Origin: Paenibacillus campinasensis
GTDB taxonomy: Bacteria; Bacillota; Bacilli; Paenibacillales; Paenibacillaceae
Assembly (NCBI RefSeq): GCF_002272015.1
Contig: NZ_NPBY01000010.1
Span: 62,001 to 126,000 of the forward strand
Direction of reading: 5' to 3'
DNA length: 64,000 nucleotides
Every line of letters begins with the position of its first letter. The stretch's first letter is position 1. Below the pieces are notes generated by a model, which saw only the letters and a program-made list of their open reading frames with translations, was not told the DNA's origin and ran no database searches. The translations under genes were made by a program, and so were the position numbers. Below are positions 1 through 8,588 of this stretch, in pieces.

Positions 1-1
1 G

Positions 2-679
2 CTTGAGGAAGAGTTCGAAGCGAACAAACAAAAGGTAATGTCTGAACTGCAAGACGGCCAAGTGCTGGATGGCACGGTGCAACGTCTGACCCAGTTTGGC
101 GCTTTCGTTGATGTGGGCGGCGTGGATGGACTGGTGCATGTGTCCGAAATCGCTTGGAACCATGTTGAGAAGCCTTCCGATGTGCTGTCTGAAGGTGACA
201 AGGTTACGGTGAAAGTGCTGAAGGTTGATCCTGAGAAGGGCAAAATCAGCCTGAGCATCAAAGCAGCTCAGCCGGGTCCTTGGGAAACTGCTGGTGAGCA
301 ATTCAACACAGGCGACGTGGTTACGGGTGTTGTGAAGCGTCTTGTAACCTTTGGTGCATTTGTTGAACTGGCGCCTGGAGTTGAAGGCTTGGTGCATATC
401 TCTCAAATCTCCCACAAGCATATCGGAACTCCGCAAGAAGTTCTTAAAGAGGGGCAAGAGGTTCAAGTCAAAATTCTGGACATTAACACATCTGAACAAC
501 GCATCAGCCTGAGCATCAAAGAAACAGAGGAAGCTCCTGAGCCGGCTCCAAGAGCTGAAAAGCCTTCCAAAGGTCCAAAAATCGACCTGAAGGACAACCC
601 GAACGTTTCCCTGAACAACCAAGGGATGAGTGTTACGCTTGGCGAACGCTTTGGCGACAAGCTGAGCAAACTGAAGTAA
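2..679 (+). CDS. ypfD: S1-domain RNA-binding protein (30S ribosomal protein S1 homologue), 5' end outside window
   Basis: The frame is open from the left edge, so the 5' end is missing; 225 residues are visible. Two OB-fold S1 domains can be read, each with the GxVxxxxxFGAFV start and a GLVHxS core, the second ending in SLSIKE. An acidic, proline-containing linker and a short basic tail ending KLSKLK follow. Bacillales YpfD proteins carry four S1 repeats, so these should be the last two. Family knowledge points to mRNA binding on or near the ribosome; its exact job in Bacillales is unclear. A strong terminator follows directly. Confidence 0.88.
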   Translation, partial: LEEEFEANKQKVMSELQDGQVLDGTVQRLTQFGAFVDVGGVDGLVHVSEIAWNHVEKPSDVLSEGDKVTVKVLKVDPEKGKISLSIKAAQPGPWETAGEQFNTGDVVTGVVKRLVTFGAFVELAPGVEGLVHISQISHKHIGTPQEVLKEGQEVQVKILDINTSEQRISLSIKETEEAPEPAPRAEKPSKGPKIDLKDNPNVSLNNQGMSVTLGERFGDKLSKLK

Positions 680-724
680 GTCGGGAAAAGTAATGCTCGG
701 TCGCGAATGACCTTCCATATAAGC

Positions 725-759
725 GGCGAACCCAGCTTTGGGTTCGCCCTTTATTTTTG
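725..759 (+). terminator. Intrinsic terminator after the S1-domain gene
   Basis: A perfect 10-bp stem (GGCGAACCCA / TGGGTTCGCC) with a GCTT loop is followed by CTTTATTTTT. It separates the S1 gene from der. Confidence 0.9.
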
Positions 760-880
760 TACGGGGAATGGTGTCTGTGGGATGCAGAGCGCTTCTTGCG
801 AGCATAATAGATGAAAGGTTAGCCAATTGTAGCGTTTTTTGCTATGATGATAAGCGTAAGAATGGACAGGAGGAGTGAAT

Positions 881-2203
881 ATGGCAAGACCCGTAGTGGC
901 TATCGTCGGACGACCGAATGTCGGGAAATCAACGATTTTCAACCGGCTTATTGGGGACAGACTGGCCATTGTTGAAGATAAACCGGGGGTTACCCGAGAC
1001 CGGATTTACGGAACGGCGGAGTGGAACGGCCGTGCGTTCAGTGTCATTGATACCGGAGGTATCGAAATTGACGGGGATGACATGATATTGAAGTCGATTC
1101 GGATGCAGGCTGAGCTTGCGATCGAAGAGGCGGATGTGATCGTGTTTATATGCGATGCCAAAACTGGCGTCACCCAGTCGGATGAAGAAGTAGCCCATAT
1201 TTTGTTCCGTTCGGGCAAACCCGTCATTTTGACGGTGAACAAGGTGGACAACCAGCGGAGAGCGGAGGACATTTACGAGTTTTACAGCCTCGGATTCGGC
1301 GACCCTGTCGGCATTTCCGGAAGCCACGGCACCGGGATCGGCGATCTGCTTGACGTTGTCGTGGAGAAGCTGCCGGTGCTGGAAGACGACGGCTATGACG
1401 AGGATGTAATCCGGGTTGCCTTGATCGGGCGTCCGAATGTCGGAAAGTCCTCGCTCGTGAACGCCATATTAGGCGAAGAGCGGGTCATCGTCAGCGACAT
1501 AGCCGGCACGACTCGCGATGCGGTGGATACCCCGTTCGAGAAAGACGGGCAGCGGTATGTATTGATTGATACAGCGGGGATGCGCAAGCGGGGCAAAGTA
1601 TACGAAACGACGGAAAAATACAGCGTCATGCGTGCCATGCGTGCCATTGAGCGGGCGGATGTTGTACTGGTGCTGATCAACGGGGAAGAGGGCATCATCG
1701 AGCAGGACAAGCATATTGCGGGATATGCCTATGAGGCGGGTAAGGCTTCTCTATTCGTCGTGAACAAATGGGATGTTGTGGAGAAGGATGACAAAACGAT
1801 GCAGACGTTTGAGAAGAAGATTCGCGATCACTTCTTGTTCATGACGTATGCTCCGGTTGTATTTTTGTCAGCCAAAACAAAGCAGCGTCTGCACAAGCTG
1901 TTGCCTGTCGTCAAGCATGTGGCTGAGCAGCACTCGCTGCGTGTGCAGACACATCTGCTGAACGATGTCATTTCCGATGCGGTGGCCATCAACCCGCCTC
2001 CGACGGATAAAGGGCGCAGGCTGCGCATTAACTATGCGACACAAGTGGCGGTTAAGCCGCCGACGATGGTCGTGTTTGTCAACGATCCGGAACTGATGCA
2101 CTTCTCATATGAGCGGTATCTTGAGAATAAAATCCGGGCCGCATTTGACTTTGAAGGTACGCCAATCCGCATATTTACGCGGAGAAAGTCTGATGAAAGT
2201 TAG
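881..2203 (+). CDS. der: Ribosome-biogenesis GTPase Der (EngA)
   Basis: 440 residues with the double-GTPase layout unique to Der. The first G domain starts at residue 4 with GRPNVGKS and has DTGG and NKVD motifs; the second G domain (about residues 176-340) has [19 protein letters not shown] and NKWD, and is followed by a C-terminal KH-like domain. Der acts in assembly of the 50S ribosomal subunit. The frame could begin at a GTG two codons upstream, but AGGAGG at 868-873 lies 7 nt before this ATG and [13 protein letters not shown] is the usual Der start. plsY follows 11 nt later. Confidence 0.97.
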   Translation: MARPVVAIVGRPNVGKSTIFNRLIGDRLAIVEDKPGVTRDRIYGTAEWNGRAFSVIDTGGIEIDGDDMILKSIRMQAELAIEEADVIVFICDAKTGVTQSDEEVAHILFRSGKPVILTVNKVDNQRRAEDIYEFYSLGFGDPVGISGSHGTGIGDLLDVVVEKLPVLEDDGYDEDVIRVALIGRPNVGKSSLVNAILGEERVIVSDIAGTTRDAVDTPFEKDGQRYVLIDTAGMRKRGKVYETTEKYSVMRAMRAIERADVVLVLINGEEGIIEQDKHIAGYAYEAGKASLFVVNKWDVVEKDDKTMQTFEKKIRDHFLFMTYAPVVFLSAKTKQRLHKLLPVVKHVAEQHSLRVQTHLLNDVISDAVAINPPPTDKGRRLRINYATQVAVKPPTMVVFVNDPELMHFSYERYLENKIRAAFDFEGTPIRIFTRRKSDES

Positions 2204-2214
2204 GGGAGAGTAGC

Positions 2215-2844
2215 TTGTTTCTGGAGACGTTTGCGATCATCATTAGTTATTTGCTGGGCTCGGTGAGTTTCAGCGTATTGCTGGCGAAATTGCTCAAGGG
2301 CATCGATATTCGTCAGCATGGCAGCGGCAATGCCGGGGCGACCAACACATTGCGTGTTTTAGGCAAAGGCCCGGCTATTTTAGTGCTTGTCCTGGATGTT
2401 CTGAAAGGTGTTGCCGCCGTTTGGCTCGGCCGCTGGCTTGGGACGGAGCAGGAATGGCTGCCGGGGCTGTGCGGACTTGCTGCAATTATGGGCCATAACT
2501 GGCCGCTTTACTTCCGCTTTCGGGGAGGTAAAGGCATCGCTACCGCCATCGGCGTGCTGGCGTCACTCTGCTTTCTGCCTGCGCTGTATGCCGGGATCAT
2601 TGCGATTCTATCCATCGTTTTCACGAAATACGTATCTCTCGGATCACTGATCTTTGTGGTTCTGACCCCGATTTTTCTTATGATCGGGGGTTATCCGTGG
2701 CCGATTTTCTGGACCAGCCTTTTGATTTGTATATTTGCGATCTGGCGCCATCGCACCAATATCAGCAAAATCATAAAAGGCAATGAGAACAAGCTGGGTT
2801 CAGGAGGCAAAGGAAAGGATAAAGGAGGGAAGCGCGTTGTCTGA
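2215..2844 (+). CDS. plsY: Acyl-phosphate:glycerol-3-phosphate acyltransferase PlsY
   Basis: A 209-residue multi-pass membrane enzyme that transfers an acyl chain from acyl-phosphate to glycerol-3-phosphate, the first step of phospholipid synthesis. The PlsY motifs are visible: YLLGSVSF near the N-terminus, the HGSGNAGATNTLR stretch, and GHNWPLYFRFRGGKG in the middle; the tail is cytosolic and rich in Lys and Gly. Start is TTG, with GGGGAG 6-7 nt upstream. It overlaps the start of gpsA by 8 nt; GpsA makes the glycerol-3-phosphate that PlsY uses, so coupling makes sense. Confidence 0.95.
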   Translation: MFLETFAIIISYLLGSVSFSVLLAKLLKGIDIRQHGSGNAGATNTLRVLGKGPAILVLVLDVLKGVAAVWLGRWLGTEQEWLPGLCGLAAIMGHNWPLYFRFRGGKGIATAIGVLASLCFLPALYAGIIAILSIVFTKYVSLGSLIFVVLTPIFLMIGGYPWPIFWTSLLICIFAIWRHRTNISKIIKGNENKLGSGGKGKDKGGKRVV

Positions 2845-3880
2845 CAAAATTGCTGTGTTGGTGGCCGGCAGTTGGGGAACCGCTTTGGCAAGTGTTCTAG
2901 CCTCCAATCAGTTAGATGTGGCGCTATGGACAAGAACGGAAGAGCAGGCAAAGGAAATCAATGAGCGACATACGAATGAGCGATATTTGCCGGGGGTAGA
3001 GCTGTCGCCGCGCATCCGCGCAACCTCCGTCATGGAGGAAGCGGTCTCCGGCTCGTCGGCTGTCATTATTGTGGCTCCGTCTTCAGCGATGCGTGCGGTG
3101 AGCAAGCAGCTGAAGCGCTGCTGGAATGAGCGCATGCTGGTCGTGCATGCGACCAAGGGTTTCGAACTTGAATCGCTGAAGCGGATGTCCACGGTAATCT
3201 CCGAAGAGCTTGGCTGCGATGAAGGACGGGTTGTGGTGCTGTCTGGACCGAGCCATGCGGAAGAGGTGGTCCGAAGATGCCCGACAACCGTGGTCGTGGC
3301 TTCATCTGATGAGCAAGCAGCCGCGGCGGCCCAGGATCTGTTCATGAACGCTTATTTCCGTGTCTATACAAATCGGGATATGGTTGGCGTGGAGCTGGCC
3401 GGTGCGCTTAAAAACATCATTGCGCTTGGAGCAGGCATGTCTGACGGCCTTGGCTTTGGCGACAACGCGAAGGCGGCATTATTGACGCGCGGCCTGGCGG
3501 AAATCTCCCGCATCGGAATCGAGCTGGGGGCCAATCCGCTCACCTTTGCCGGACTTGCCGGCATCGGCGATCTCGTCGTGACGGCAACGAGTCAGCACAG
3601 CCGCAACTGGCGTGCCGGTTCGCTGCTGGGACAAGGAAAGAAGGTCGACGAGGTGCTGGAGTCGATGGGCATGGTTGTCGAAGGCATTCGCACAACGAAG
3701 GCGGCTTACGCCATCTCTGAAAAATATGGCGTGCAGATGCCGATTGCGGATCAGCTGTATCATGTGCTGTTCAAGGATCGCGCTCCCCGCAGCGCCGTCG
3801 AAGCGCTCATGGGGCGGGACCCGAAAACCGAAATGGAAATGATGCCGCTTCAGACCTGGAAGCAGTGGCATAACACCTAG
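2837..3880 (+). CDS. gpsA: NAD(P)-dependent glycerol-3-phosphate dehydrogenase GpsA
   Basis: 347 residues. Reduces dihydroxyacetone phosphate to sn-glycerol-3-phosphate for phospholipid synthesis. The N-terminal Rossmann fold is followed by the GpsA signature region (ELAGALKNIIALGAGMSDGL) with the catalytic Lys, and by AGIGDLVVTATSQHSRN. The start is taken as TTG at 2837 behind AAAGGAGG (2821-2828). The nucleotide-binding loop reads V-A-G-S-W-G, so the first glycine of the usual GxGxWG is replaced by valine; the rest of the protein looks intact. plsY lies just upstream with overlap. Confidence 0.95.
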   Translation: MSDKIAVLVAGSWGTALASVLASNQLDVALWTRTEEQAKEINERHTNERYLPGVELSPRIRATSVMEEAVSGSSAVIIVAPSSAMRAVSKQLKRCWNERMLVVHATKGFELESLKRMSTVISEELGCDEGRVVVLSGPSHAEEVVRRCPTTVVVASSDEQAAAAAQDLFMNAYFRVYTNRDMVGVELAGALKNIIALGAGMSDGLGFGDNAKAALLTRGLAEISRIGIELGANPLTFAGLAGIGDLVVTATSQHSRNWRAGSLLGQGKKVDEVLESMGMVVEGIRTTKAAYAISEKYGVQMPIADQLYHVLFKDRAPRSAVEALMGRDPKTEMEMMPLQTWKQWHNT

Positions 3881-3886
3881 CTTATT

Positions 3887-3915
3887 CACCTTTCTTGCGG
3901 CCCTCTCATATAGTA
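3887..3915 (+). promoter_or_regulatory. Candidate sigma-K promoter for spoVIF
   Basis: CACC at 3887-3890 is followed, 16 nt later, by CATATAGTA at 3907-3915, which fits the sigma-K -10 pattern CATAnnnTA. The expected start site lies about 20 nt upstream of the spoVIF ribosome binding site. Mother-cell late expression is what is known for the B. subtilis homologue. Confidence 0.6.
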
Positions 3916-3944
3916 ATGTGAGGAATTGCCGGAGGAGGGTGGAT

Positions 3945-4220
3945 ATGAACAAAAGCTTTCACAAGGAAGTTCTAAACGCCATTAACAAGAAAAGCGGAAA
4001 GAAAATCTCATCAGGCGCCGTGAACAAGCTGGCCAGCACGGTAAAACCGTCTACGCTGCAAAATGAAGCCCAGCTCCGAAAGTTGATCAAGCAGGTATCT
4101 GCGATGGCCAACATTCCTGTCAGTGAAGAGACAGTGAAGGAGATTGTGGCAGCTGTCAAGAAGAGCGGGATGAACCCGAACAACATGGAATCCTTGATGA
4201 AAATGATGCTGAATAAATAA
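3945..4220 (+). CDS. spoVIF: Stage VI sporulation protein F (YjcC-like)
   Basis: 91 residues, small and basic. The order of conserved blocks matches my recall of B. subtilis SpoVIF: an N-terminal FHKEVLNAINKKSGKK, a central LRKLIKQVSAMANIPV, and a C-terminal VAAVKKSGMNPNNMESLMKM. In B. subtilis the protein is made late in the mother cell and is needed for proper coat/GerE-dependent assembly. The start ATG is preceded by GGAGGAGGG at 3931-3939. It stands as a single gene between gpsA and a terminator, with a sigma-K-like promoter, so timing and family agree. Confidence 0.82.
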   Translation: MNKSFHKEVLNAINKKSGKKISSGAVNKLASTVKPSTLQNEAQLRKLIKQVSAMANIPVSEETVKEIVAAVKKSGMNPNNMESLMKMMLNK

Positions 4221-4246
4221 TGCCTGATTGCTGTTTGGTTTAGTGA

Positions 4247-4284
4247 AAAAGCCGTTGGTCCATCCTGGACAGCGGCTTTTGTAT
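4247..4284 (+). terminator. Intrinsic terminator after spoVIF
   Basis: AAAAGCCG pairs with CGGCTTTT, with an inner GTCC/GGAC helix, followed by TTTTGTATTT. Confidence 0.8.
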
Positions 4285-4377
4285 TTATAAGAAACAGGGG
4301 GCTTCGCCTCTTGCATGGCGGTCAATTTGTTCAAGGAATGTTAGACAAATCCGAAGGTGAGGCGGCAGGAGTTTCAT

Positions 4378-4385
4378 GCTATAAT
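4378..4385 (+). promoter_or_regulatory. Extended -10 promoter element before the DUF2768-like gene
   Basis: TGCTATAAT is a perfect TGnTATAAT extended -10 about 40 nt before the gene. I see no good -35 hexamer, which an extended -10 can do without. Confidence 0.55.
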
Positions 4386-4425
4386 AGGTTGAATCATTTT
4401 GAACAGAGATGGGAGAGTTTGTGAC

Positions 4426-4605
4426 ATGGATCCGATGCAAAAGATGTGGCTATCCCTTGTCGCTTTATTGATTATGGCTCTATCCGTTGTCGTGGTTACG
4501 CTTGCACGAACGAAAACCAAAGGCTTTATTCGGGGAATTCTGTCGGTTGCGGCGTTCATGATGATGATCATCGGCTTTATATTGGGACTTGCTTCTATCA
4601 TTTAG
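4426..4605 (+). CDS. Small two-helix membrane protein, DUF2768-like (YphE-type)
   Basis: 59 residues that are mostly two hydrophobic helices (about 4-27 and 36-58) joined by a short basic loop (ARTKTKGFIRG). Size, layout and location next to a YphF-like lipoprotein and spoIVA recall B. subtilis YphE. Function is unknown. The frame extends a little upstream to a TTG, but the ATG at 4426 sits 9-14 nt after GGGAGAG and is the better start. It has its own extended -10 promoter. Confidence 0.65.
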   Translation: MDPMQKMWLSLVALLIMALSVVVVTLARTKTKGFIRGILSVAAFMMMIIGFILGLASII

Positions 4606-4662
4606 ACAGGATGGGTGATCATATCCTGCGATGAGGCAAGCTTCAAGCGGAAGAGGTGTAGC

Positions 4663-5247
4663 ATGACAATAAACGATATTCAGCCAGAGCTGAGCGAGGC
4701 GCTGAGCATCGTTGCCCGGCAGCTGAACCAAGCGGGTCCGAACTGGCTGCTCGGAGGCAGCTGTGGCCTGCTGCTGCAAGGCGTAACACTGGACAGACCG
4801 CCTCGGGATATGGATGTATATGCCGATGCAGAGGGGATTGGCAAGCTTCATGATGTGCTTAGTGACCATACGCTGGACAAGCCTGCCGTGGATGAAGAGG
4901 AGATGTACCTGTCGATACGGGGTCACTATGAGGTGAACGAGATTCTGCTTGAGCTGATCGGGGGTTTCAAGATCCGTGTGGGTGGCTCTGTCTATACGAC
5001 CGAGATTGACAACCTTCTGTATCCGGCAGCTCCAGCAACGGTTATAAACGGGCACAGCGTCCATTTAATGCCGCTGGCGCATGAGCTTGTCTTTAACGTC
5101 CTTCGAGACAGGCCGGACCGGTATCTCGCGATATCGGAGTCAATCCGGCTTCAGCCGGAAGCCCATCGGGGCATCCTGGAACGGATGATGGGCAGCTATA
5201 CATTTCATGCCGGGCACGTGGCCCTCATACGAGAGCTGACAAGTTAG
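4663..5247 (+). CDS. Nucleotidyltransferase-fold protein of unknown role
   Basis: 194 residues. The region around 28-50 has the minimal nucleotidyltransferase signature: GGS followed by RDMDVYAD, i.e. the Gly-Ser helix turn and the Asp-x-Asp metal pair. A further acidic/aromatic strand around residues 80-105 (EILLELIGGFKI) could supply the third carboxylate. The C-terminal part contains LMPLAHELVFNVLRDRPDRY, similar in style to the tail of AbiEii/MNT-like nucleotidyltransferases. No partner antitoxin gene is adjacent, so I would not call it a toxin. Start ATG with an AGAGGTG site. Substrate cannot be told from the sequence. Confidence 0.6.
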   Translation: MTINDIQPELSEALSIVARQLNQAGPNWLLGGSCGLLLQGVTLDRPPRDMDVYADAEGIGKLHDVLSDHTLDKPAVDEEEMYLSIRGHYEVNEILLELIGGFKIRVGGSVYTTEIDNLLYPAAPATVINGHSVHLMPLAHELVFNVLRDRPDRYLAISESIRLQPEAHRGILERMMGSYTFHAGHVALIRELTS

Positions 5248-5328
5248 GGGCGATAGCTTTGCGGGAGGAACGGCTGTTGAGGCAGCCGACTACATAGGAT
5301 TTCCGTACATGAAAGGGCGCGAGTCACG

Positions 5329-5688
5329 TTGAGTTACGAGATTACGTTTCTGCCTGATGGCAAAACCATAACCGTCAGACCTTATACCACGGTGCTCGAT
5401 GCCGCCAAAAAGGCAGGCGTGCGAATCCCGACCCGCTGCGGAGGCAAGGCGGGATGTCTGATGTGCAAGGTGACGATTGAGGAGAGCGAACGTGCGAACT
5501 GCTTGCCTCCTGAAGACAAGGAGCGACGCAAGCTCGGAGCGGCCTTGCTGGAGCGGGGCAGCCGGTTATCTTGCCAGACGAAGGTGACCGGACCGCTCAC
5601 GGTGGTCGTTCCCGAAGACCCGCTCAAGGCAGCGGTTCGCAAACAGCTCGAAGCTGCAAAACAACGGGAATCCGATGATTGGATCTAG
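5329..5688 (+). CDS. 2Fe-2S ferredoxin-like protein
   Basis: 119 residues with a beta-grasp ferredoxin fold. Cluster ligands are visible as C-x5-C-x2-C (RCGGKAGCLMC, residues about 37-45) and a distal Cys in RLSCQTK; the C-x5-C spacing is that of adrenodoxin/Isc-type ferredoxins. It should carry electrons in the cytosol, but the partner enzyme is not identifiable here. Start TTG is chosen because MSYEITFLPDG is a typical first strand; the upstream site (AAAGGG) is a little far. It lies between the nucleotidyltransferase-fold gene and a lipoprotein gene. Confidence 0.8.
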   Translation: MSYEITFLPDGKTITVRPYTTVLDAAKKAGVRIPTRCGGKAGCLMCKVTIEESERANCLPPEDKERRKLGAALLERGSRLSCQTKVTGPLTVVVPEDPLKAAVRKQLEAAKQRESDDWI

Positions 5689-5726
5689 TTCCCGTTCTAT
5701 ATTTTATAGAGAAGGATGATGTAACG

Positions 5727-6482
5727 TTGAAGAAAATCACTTGGATGACCAAAGCTGTCAAAGCGGGCAGAACGCTTCCGGCCGCGGCGATCCTGGTGCT
5801 GTTGTCCGCGATTCTTAGCGGCTGTTTATATCCCGACAATCAGGCACAGAACAACAGGGTATCCTATGTGGAGAGCGTAAGAAATTTGCAGGCAGCCGTG
5901 GATGATTATTATCAACAAGAGGGTGTGCTGCCGATCATAACGGCAGGGCCTGAAATTCCCCGCTATGAGAAATTCAGAATTAACCTGGAGCAGTTGAAGA
6001 ACACGGGCTACATTGACGACATTCCGGCAACCGCCTTCGAGAAAGGCGGCAGCGCTTATTTTCTGATCATCAACGAAGAGACGGAGCCAACGGTCAAAGT
6101 CATGGATCTGGGCACCGTACAGAAAGTAAATGATGTACAGATGTCTGTAAATCGGTACATGACCCAGCTCGGCGAGCTTCCGGCGGGTGAGGAGCTTTAT
6201 CCGGGCTACTGGACAGTGGACGTTTCGAAAATTGATGCCCGCTCGACCGAACTTCGAAGTGTGTATTCCGGTCAGGACATGAGCTATATCATGGACGAAG
6301 CAGGCACAGTGTACGCGGACTATGCGTTTGACATCATGCAGGCATTGCAGAAGGATGACATTACACCGGCAGAGGATGAGGATTTGCGGATCTACCTGGA
6401 AAAGGCGTCCTTTTACGTGCCGGTGAAGTCTGTGCCTTACCGCTGGATCAACGGCGCCCCGCAAGCTCAGCCGGCTGAATAG
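5727..6482 (+). CDS. Putative lipoprotein, YphF-like
   Basis: 251 residues. An N-terminal hydrophobic segment ends in the lipobox L-S-G-C with Cys33 as the predicted lipidated residue, so the protein should sit on the outer face of the membrane (or of the forespore/mother-cell membrane). The mature part is acidic and without a motif I recognise. Position next to spoIVA matches B. subtilis yphF. The start is taken as TTG at 5727 behind GAAGGATG; an in-frame ATG six codons later is possible. A strong terminator follows. Confidence 0.68.
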   Translation: MKKITWMTKAVKAGRTLPAAAILVLLSAILSGCLYPDNQAQNNRVSYVESVRNLQAAVDDYYQQEGVLPIITAGPEIPRYEKFRINLEQLKNTGYIDDIPATAFEKGGSAYFLIINEETEPTVKVMDLGTVQKVNDVQMSVNRYMTQLGELPAGEELYPGYWTVDVSKIDARSTELRSVYSGQDMSYIMDEAGTVYADYAFDIMQALQKDDITPAEDEDLRIYLEKASFYVPVKSVPYRWINGAPQAQPAE

Positions 6483-6533
6483 GCGCAAGGCCTGTATTCC
6501 TGAAAACGCATCATATCTCTTAACTGAAGCAGC

Positions 6534-6571
6534 GACGATGCAAGGTGAGCTACCTTGTATCGTCTTTTTTT
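6534..6571 (+). terminator. Intrinsic terminator after the YphF-like gene
   Basis: GACGATGCAAGGT pairs with ACCTTGTATCGTC (one G-U) around GAGCT and is followed by seven T. Confidence 0.92.
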
Positions 6572-6605
6572 GTTTGGATGAAATTTGGGTCTCAGCAGGG
6601 CAAAC

Positions 6606-6671
6606 CTATCAATTTTCCACATATGATTTTTCCGTGCTGAGGAATATCTATCAATTTCCGCGCATAAGTTT
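6606..6671 (+). repeat. Imperfect direct repeat upstream of spoIVA
   Basis: CTATCAATTT followed by a CC-rich/CATA stretch occurs at 6606 and again at 6648 (42-nt period, about 24 nt each, several mismatches). It lies in the roughly 400-nt gene-free stretch between the terminator and spoIVA, which otherwise holds only the sigma-E-like promoter. Confidence 0.4.
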
Positions 6672-6756
6672 ATCGAGGAAAGAATTGTGCGGGCGCTAGC
6701 CGGTTGCCCGGGCGATCATGCAGCAAAAAATTAGGACGAATGACATTCGGGCAACC

Positions 6757-6785
6757 GTCATATTTTCAAACCCGGTACATATGAT
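6757..6785 (+). promoter_or_regulatory. Candidate sigma-E promoter of spoIVA
   Basis: GTCATATT (6757-6764), 13 nt, then CATATGAT (6778-6785) resembles the sigma-E pair (kmATATT and CATAcaaT). spoIVA of B. subtilis is transcribed by sigma-E in the mother cell. The implied leader is about 190 nt. Confidence 0.6.
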
Positions 6786-6980
6786 GTTACTAGTCCAAAT
6801 GCATGTACGAGTTACGCCGCTTTGCCGTTTCCATTTACAATCTACCGGATACCGGCGGCGGACTGCTGGCGACATTGTAAAGGCTGCTCATCTGTTGCAA
6901 TGACTTTGCTATGAGTGGAACACGAAGCGGATGCTCTTAAAGCATTTTTCCTTCGGAGTAATTTGAGGAGGGGATCTCTC

Positions 6981-8459
6981 TTGGAAAAAGTGGACATTTT
7001 TAAGGACATTGCCGAACGAACCGGAGGGGACATTTACTTGGGTGTCGTTGGCGCTGTCCGTACGGGAAAATCAACGTTTATTAAGCGGTTTATGGAAACG
7101 GTCGTTCTCCCGAATATTACGAACGAGGCTGATCGTGTTAGAGCAGTCGATGAGCTGCCGCAAAGCGCAGCCGGGAAAACGATTATGACAACCGAGCCGA
7201 AATTTGTGCCGAACAACGCGGTGCAGATCAAAGTAACAGAGGGGCTTGAGGTCAATGTTCGCCTTGTGGACTGTGTAGGCTATGCCGTGGAAGGAGCCAA
7301 GGGCTATGAAGATGAAAATGGCCCGAGAATGATATCCACGCCATGGTTTGAAGAGCCGATTCCATTCCAGGAAGCGGCTGAGATCGGTACGCGCAAAGTG
7401 ATTCAGGAGCACTCCACGCTCGGCGTTGTCGTGACGACAGACGGCTCGATTGCCGAGATTCCGCGCAGCTCGTATGTAGAAGCCGAAGAGCGTGTCATCG
7501 AGGAGCTGAAGGAAGTCGGAAAGCCGTTTGTGGTGGTGATCAACTCCACCCGCCCGCGGAGCGAGGAAGCACTGCAGCTGCGCAGCGAACTGGCTGAGAA
7601 GTATGACATTCCGGTCATGACCTTGAGCGCAGCATCGATGACCGAAGAGGATGTTACCGGCGTGCTCCGTGAAGTATTATATGAATTCCCTGTGCATGAA
7701 GTGAATGTGAACCTGCCGAGCTGGGTGATGGTGCTTAATGAAAATCACTGGCTGCGCAGCAACTACGAGAACTCGGTACGTGATACGGTGAAGGATATCC
7801 GGCGCCTGCGCGATGTGGATCGGGTAGTCAATCAGTTCATGGAGTATGACTTTATCGACCGCGCCGGTCTAAGCGGCATGAATATGGGGCAAGGCGTGGC
7901 GGAGATCGACCTCTTTGCACCGGACGAATTGTATGATCGCATTCTGATGGAAGTCGTTGGTGTGGAGATCCGGGGCAAGGATCATCTGCTTCAACTGATG
8001 CAGGATTTCTCCCATGCCAAGCGAGAGTATGACCGCTTCGCCGAAGCGCTGGAGATGGTCAAAACGACCGGTTATGGCATCGCTGCTCCGTCGCTGGCCG
8101 AGATGGCGCTTGACGAGCCGGAGCTGATCCGGCAGGGTACCCGCTTCGGCGTCCGGCTGAAGGCGACAGCGCCTTCCATCCATATGATCCGGGTCGATGT
8201 GGAGTCCGAATTCTCCCCGATCATCGGCACCGAGAAGCAAAGTGAAGAGCTTGTCCGCTACCTGATGCAAGACTTTGAGAACGATCCGATCAAGATTTGG
8301 GAATCCGATATTTTCGGTCGCTCTCTGCACTCCATCGTGCGGGAAGGCATCCAGGGCAAAATCGCCATGATGCCGGATAACGCTCGCTACAAACTGCAGG
8401 AAACACTGGGTCGTATCATCAATGAGGGCTCTGGCGGCCTGATTGCCATCATCCTGTAG
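6981..8459 (+). CDS. spoIVA: Spore coat morphogenetic ATPase SpoIVA
   Basis: 492 residues, the same length as the B. subtilis protein and closely similar from the first residues (EKVDIFKDIAERTGGDIYLG) to the end (NEGSGGLIAIIL). SpoIVA polymerises with ATP hydrolysis on the forespore surface and is the base layer for the coat and for cortex formation. The Walker A motif GAVRTGKS is near residue 24. The start is TTG at 6981 with GAGGAGGGG 7 nt upstream; the longer in-frame extension lacks such a site and homology. The gene is monocistronic, between a sigma-E-like promoter and a terminator. Confidence 0.98.
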   Translation: MEKVDIFKDIAERTGGDIYLGVVGAVRTGKSTFIKRFMETVVLPNITNEADRVRAVDELPQSAAGKTIMTTEPKFVPNNAVQIKVTEGLEVNVRLVDCVGYAVEGAKGYEDENGPRMISTPWFEEPIPFQEAAEIGTRKVIQEHSTLGVVVTTDGSIAEIPRSSYVEAEERVIEELKEVGKPFVVVINSTRPRSEEALQLRSELAEKYDIPVMTLSAASMTEEDVTGVLREVLYEFPVHEVNVNLPSWVMVLNENHWLRSNYENSVRDTVKDIRRLRDVDRVVNQFMEYDFIDRAGLSGMNMGQGVAEIDLFAPDELYDRILMEVVGVEIRGKDHLLQLMQDFSHAKREYDRFAEALEMVKTTGYGIAAPSLAEMALDEPELIRQGTRFGVRLKATAPSIHMIRVDVESEFSPIIGTEKQSEELVRYLMQDFENDPIKIWESDIFGRSLHSIVREGIQGKIAMMPDNARYKLQETLGRIINEGSGGLIAIIL

Positions 8460-8485
8460 ACTCAATTTAATAAGAAAAGTTAAGG

Positions 8486-8527
8486 ACAACCGTGAATGGG
8501 TCAATATACCTATTACGGTTGTTTTTT
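8486..8527 (+). terminator. Intrinsic terminator after spoIVA
   Basis: ACAACCGT pairs with ACGGTTGT across a 21-nt loop that can pair further, followed by five T. Confidence 0.75.
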
Positions 8528-8559
8528 CATTTTCAGGTCGGTTCATGAAGGAAAAGCGC

Positions 8560-8588
8560 TTGAAATTATGAGATGGCTGTATTACTAT
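8560..8588 (+). promoter_or_regulatory. Candidate sigma-A promoter of hup
   Basis: TTGAAA (8560-8565), 17 nt, TACTAT (8583-8588). The -35 is good, the -10 moderate. The 120-nt leader holds a small dyad, CGGGTA-AAA-TACCCG near 8627-8641, of unknown meaning. Confidence 0.45.

Noticed and set aside
4663..5247. Toxin of a toxin-antitoxin pair
   Set aside because: The nucleotidyltransferase fold is compatible, but no small antitoxin gene is adjacent.
6718..6903. 61-codon open frame upstream of spoIVA
   Set aside because: It overlaps the sigma-E-like promoter and has neither a ribosome binding site nor a protein-like composition.
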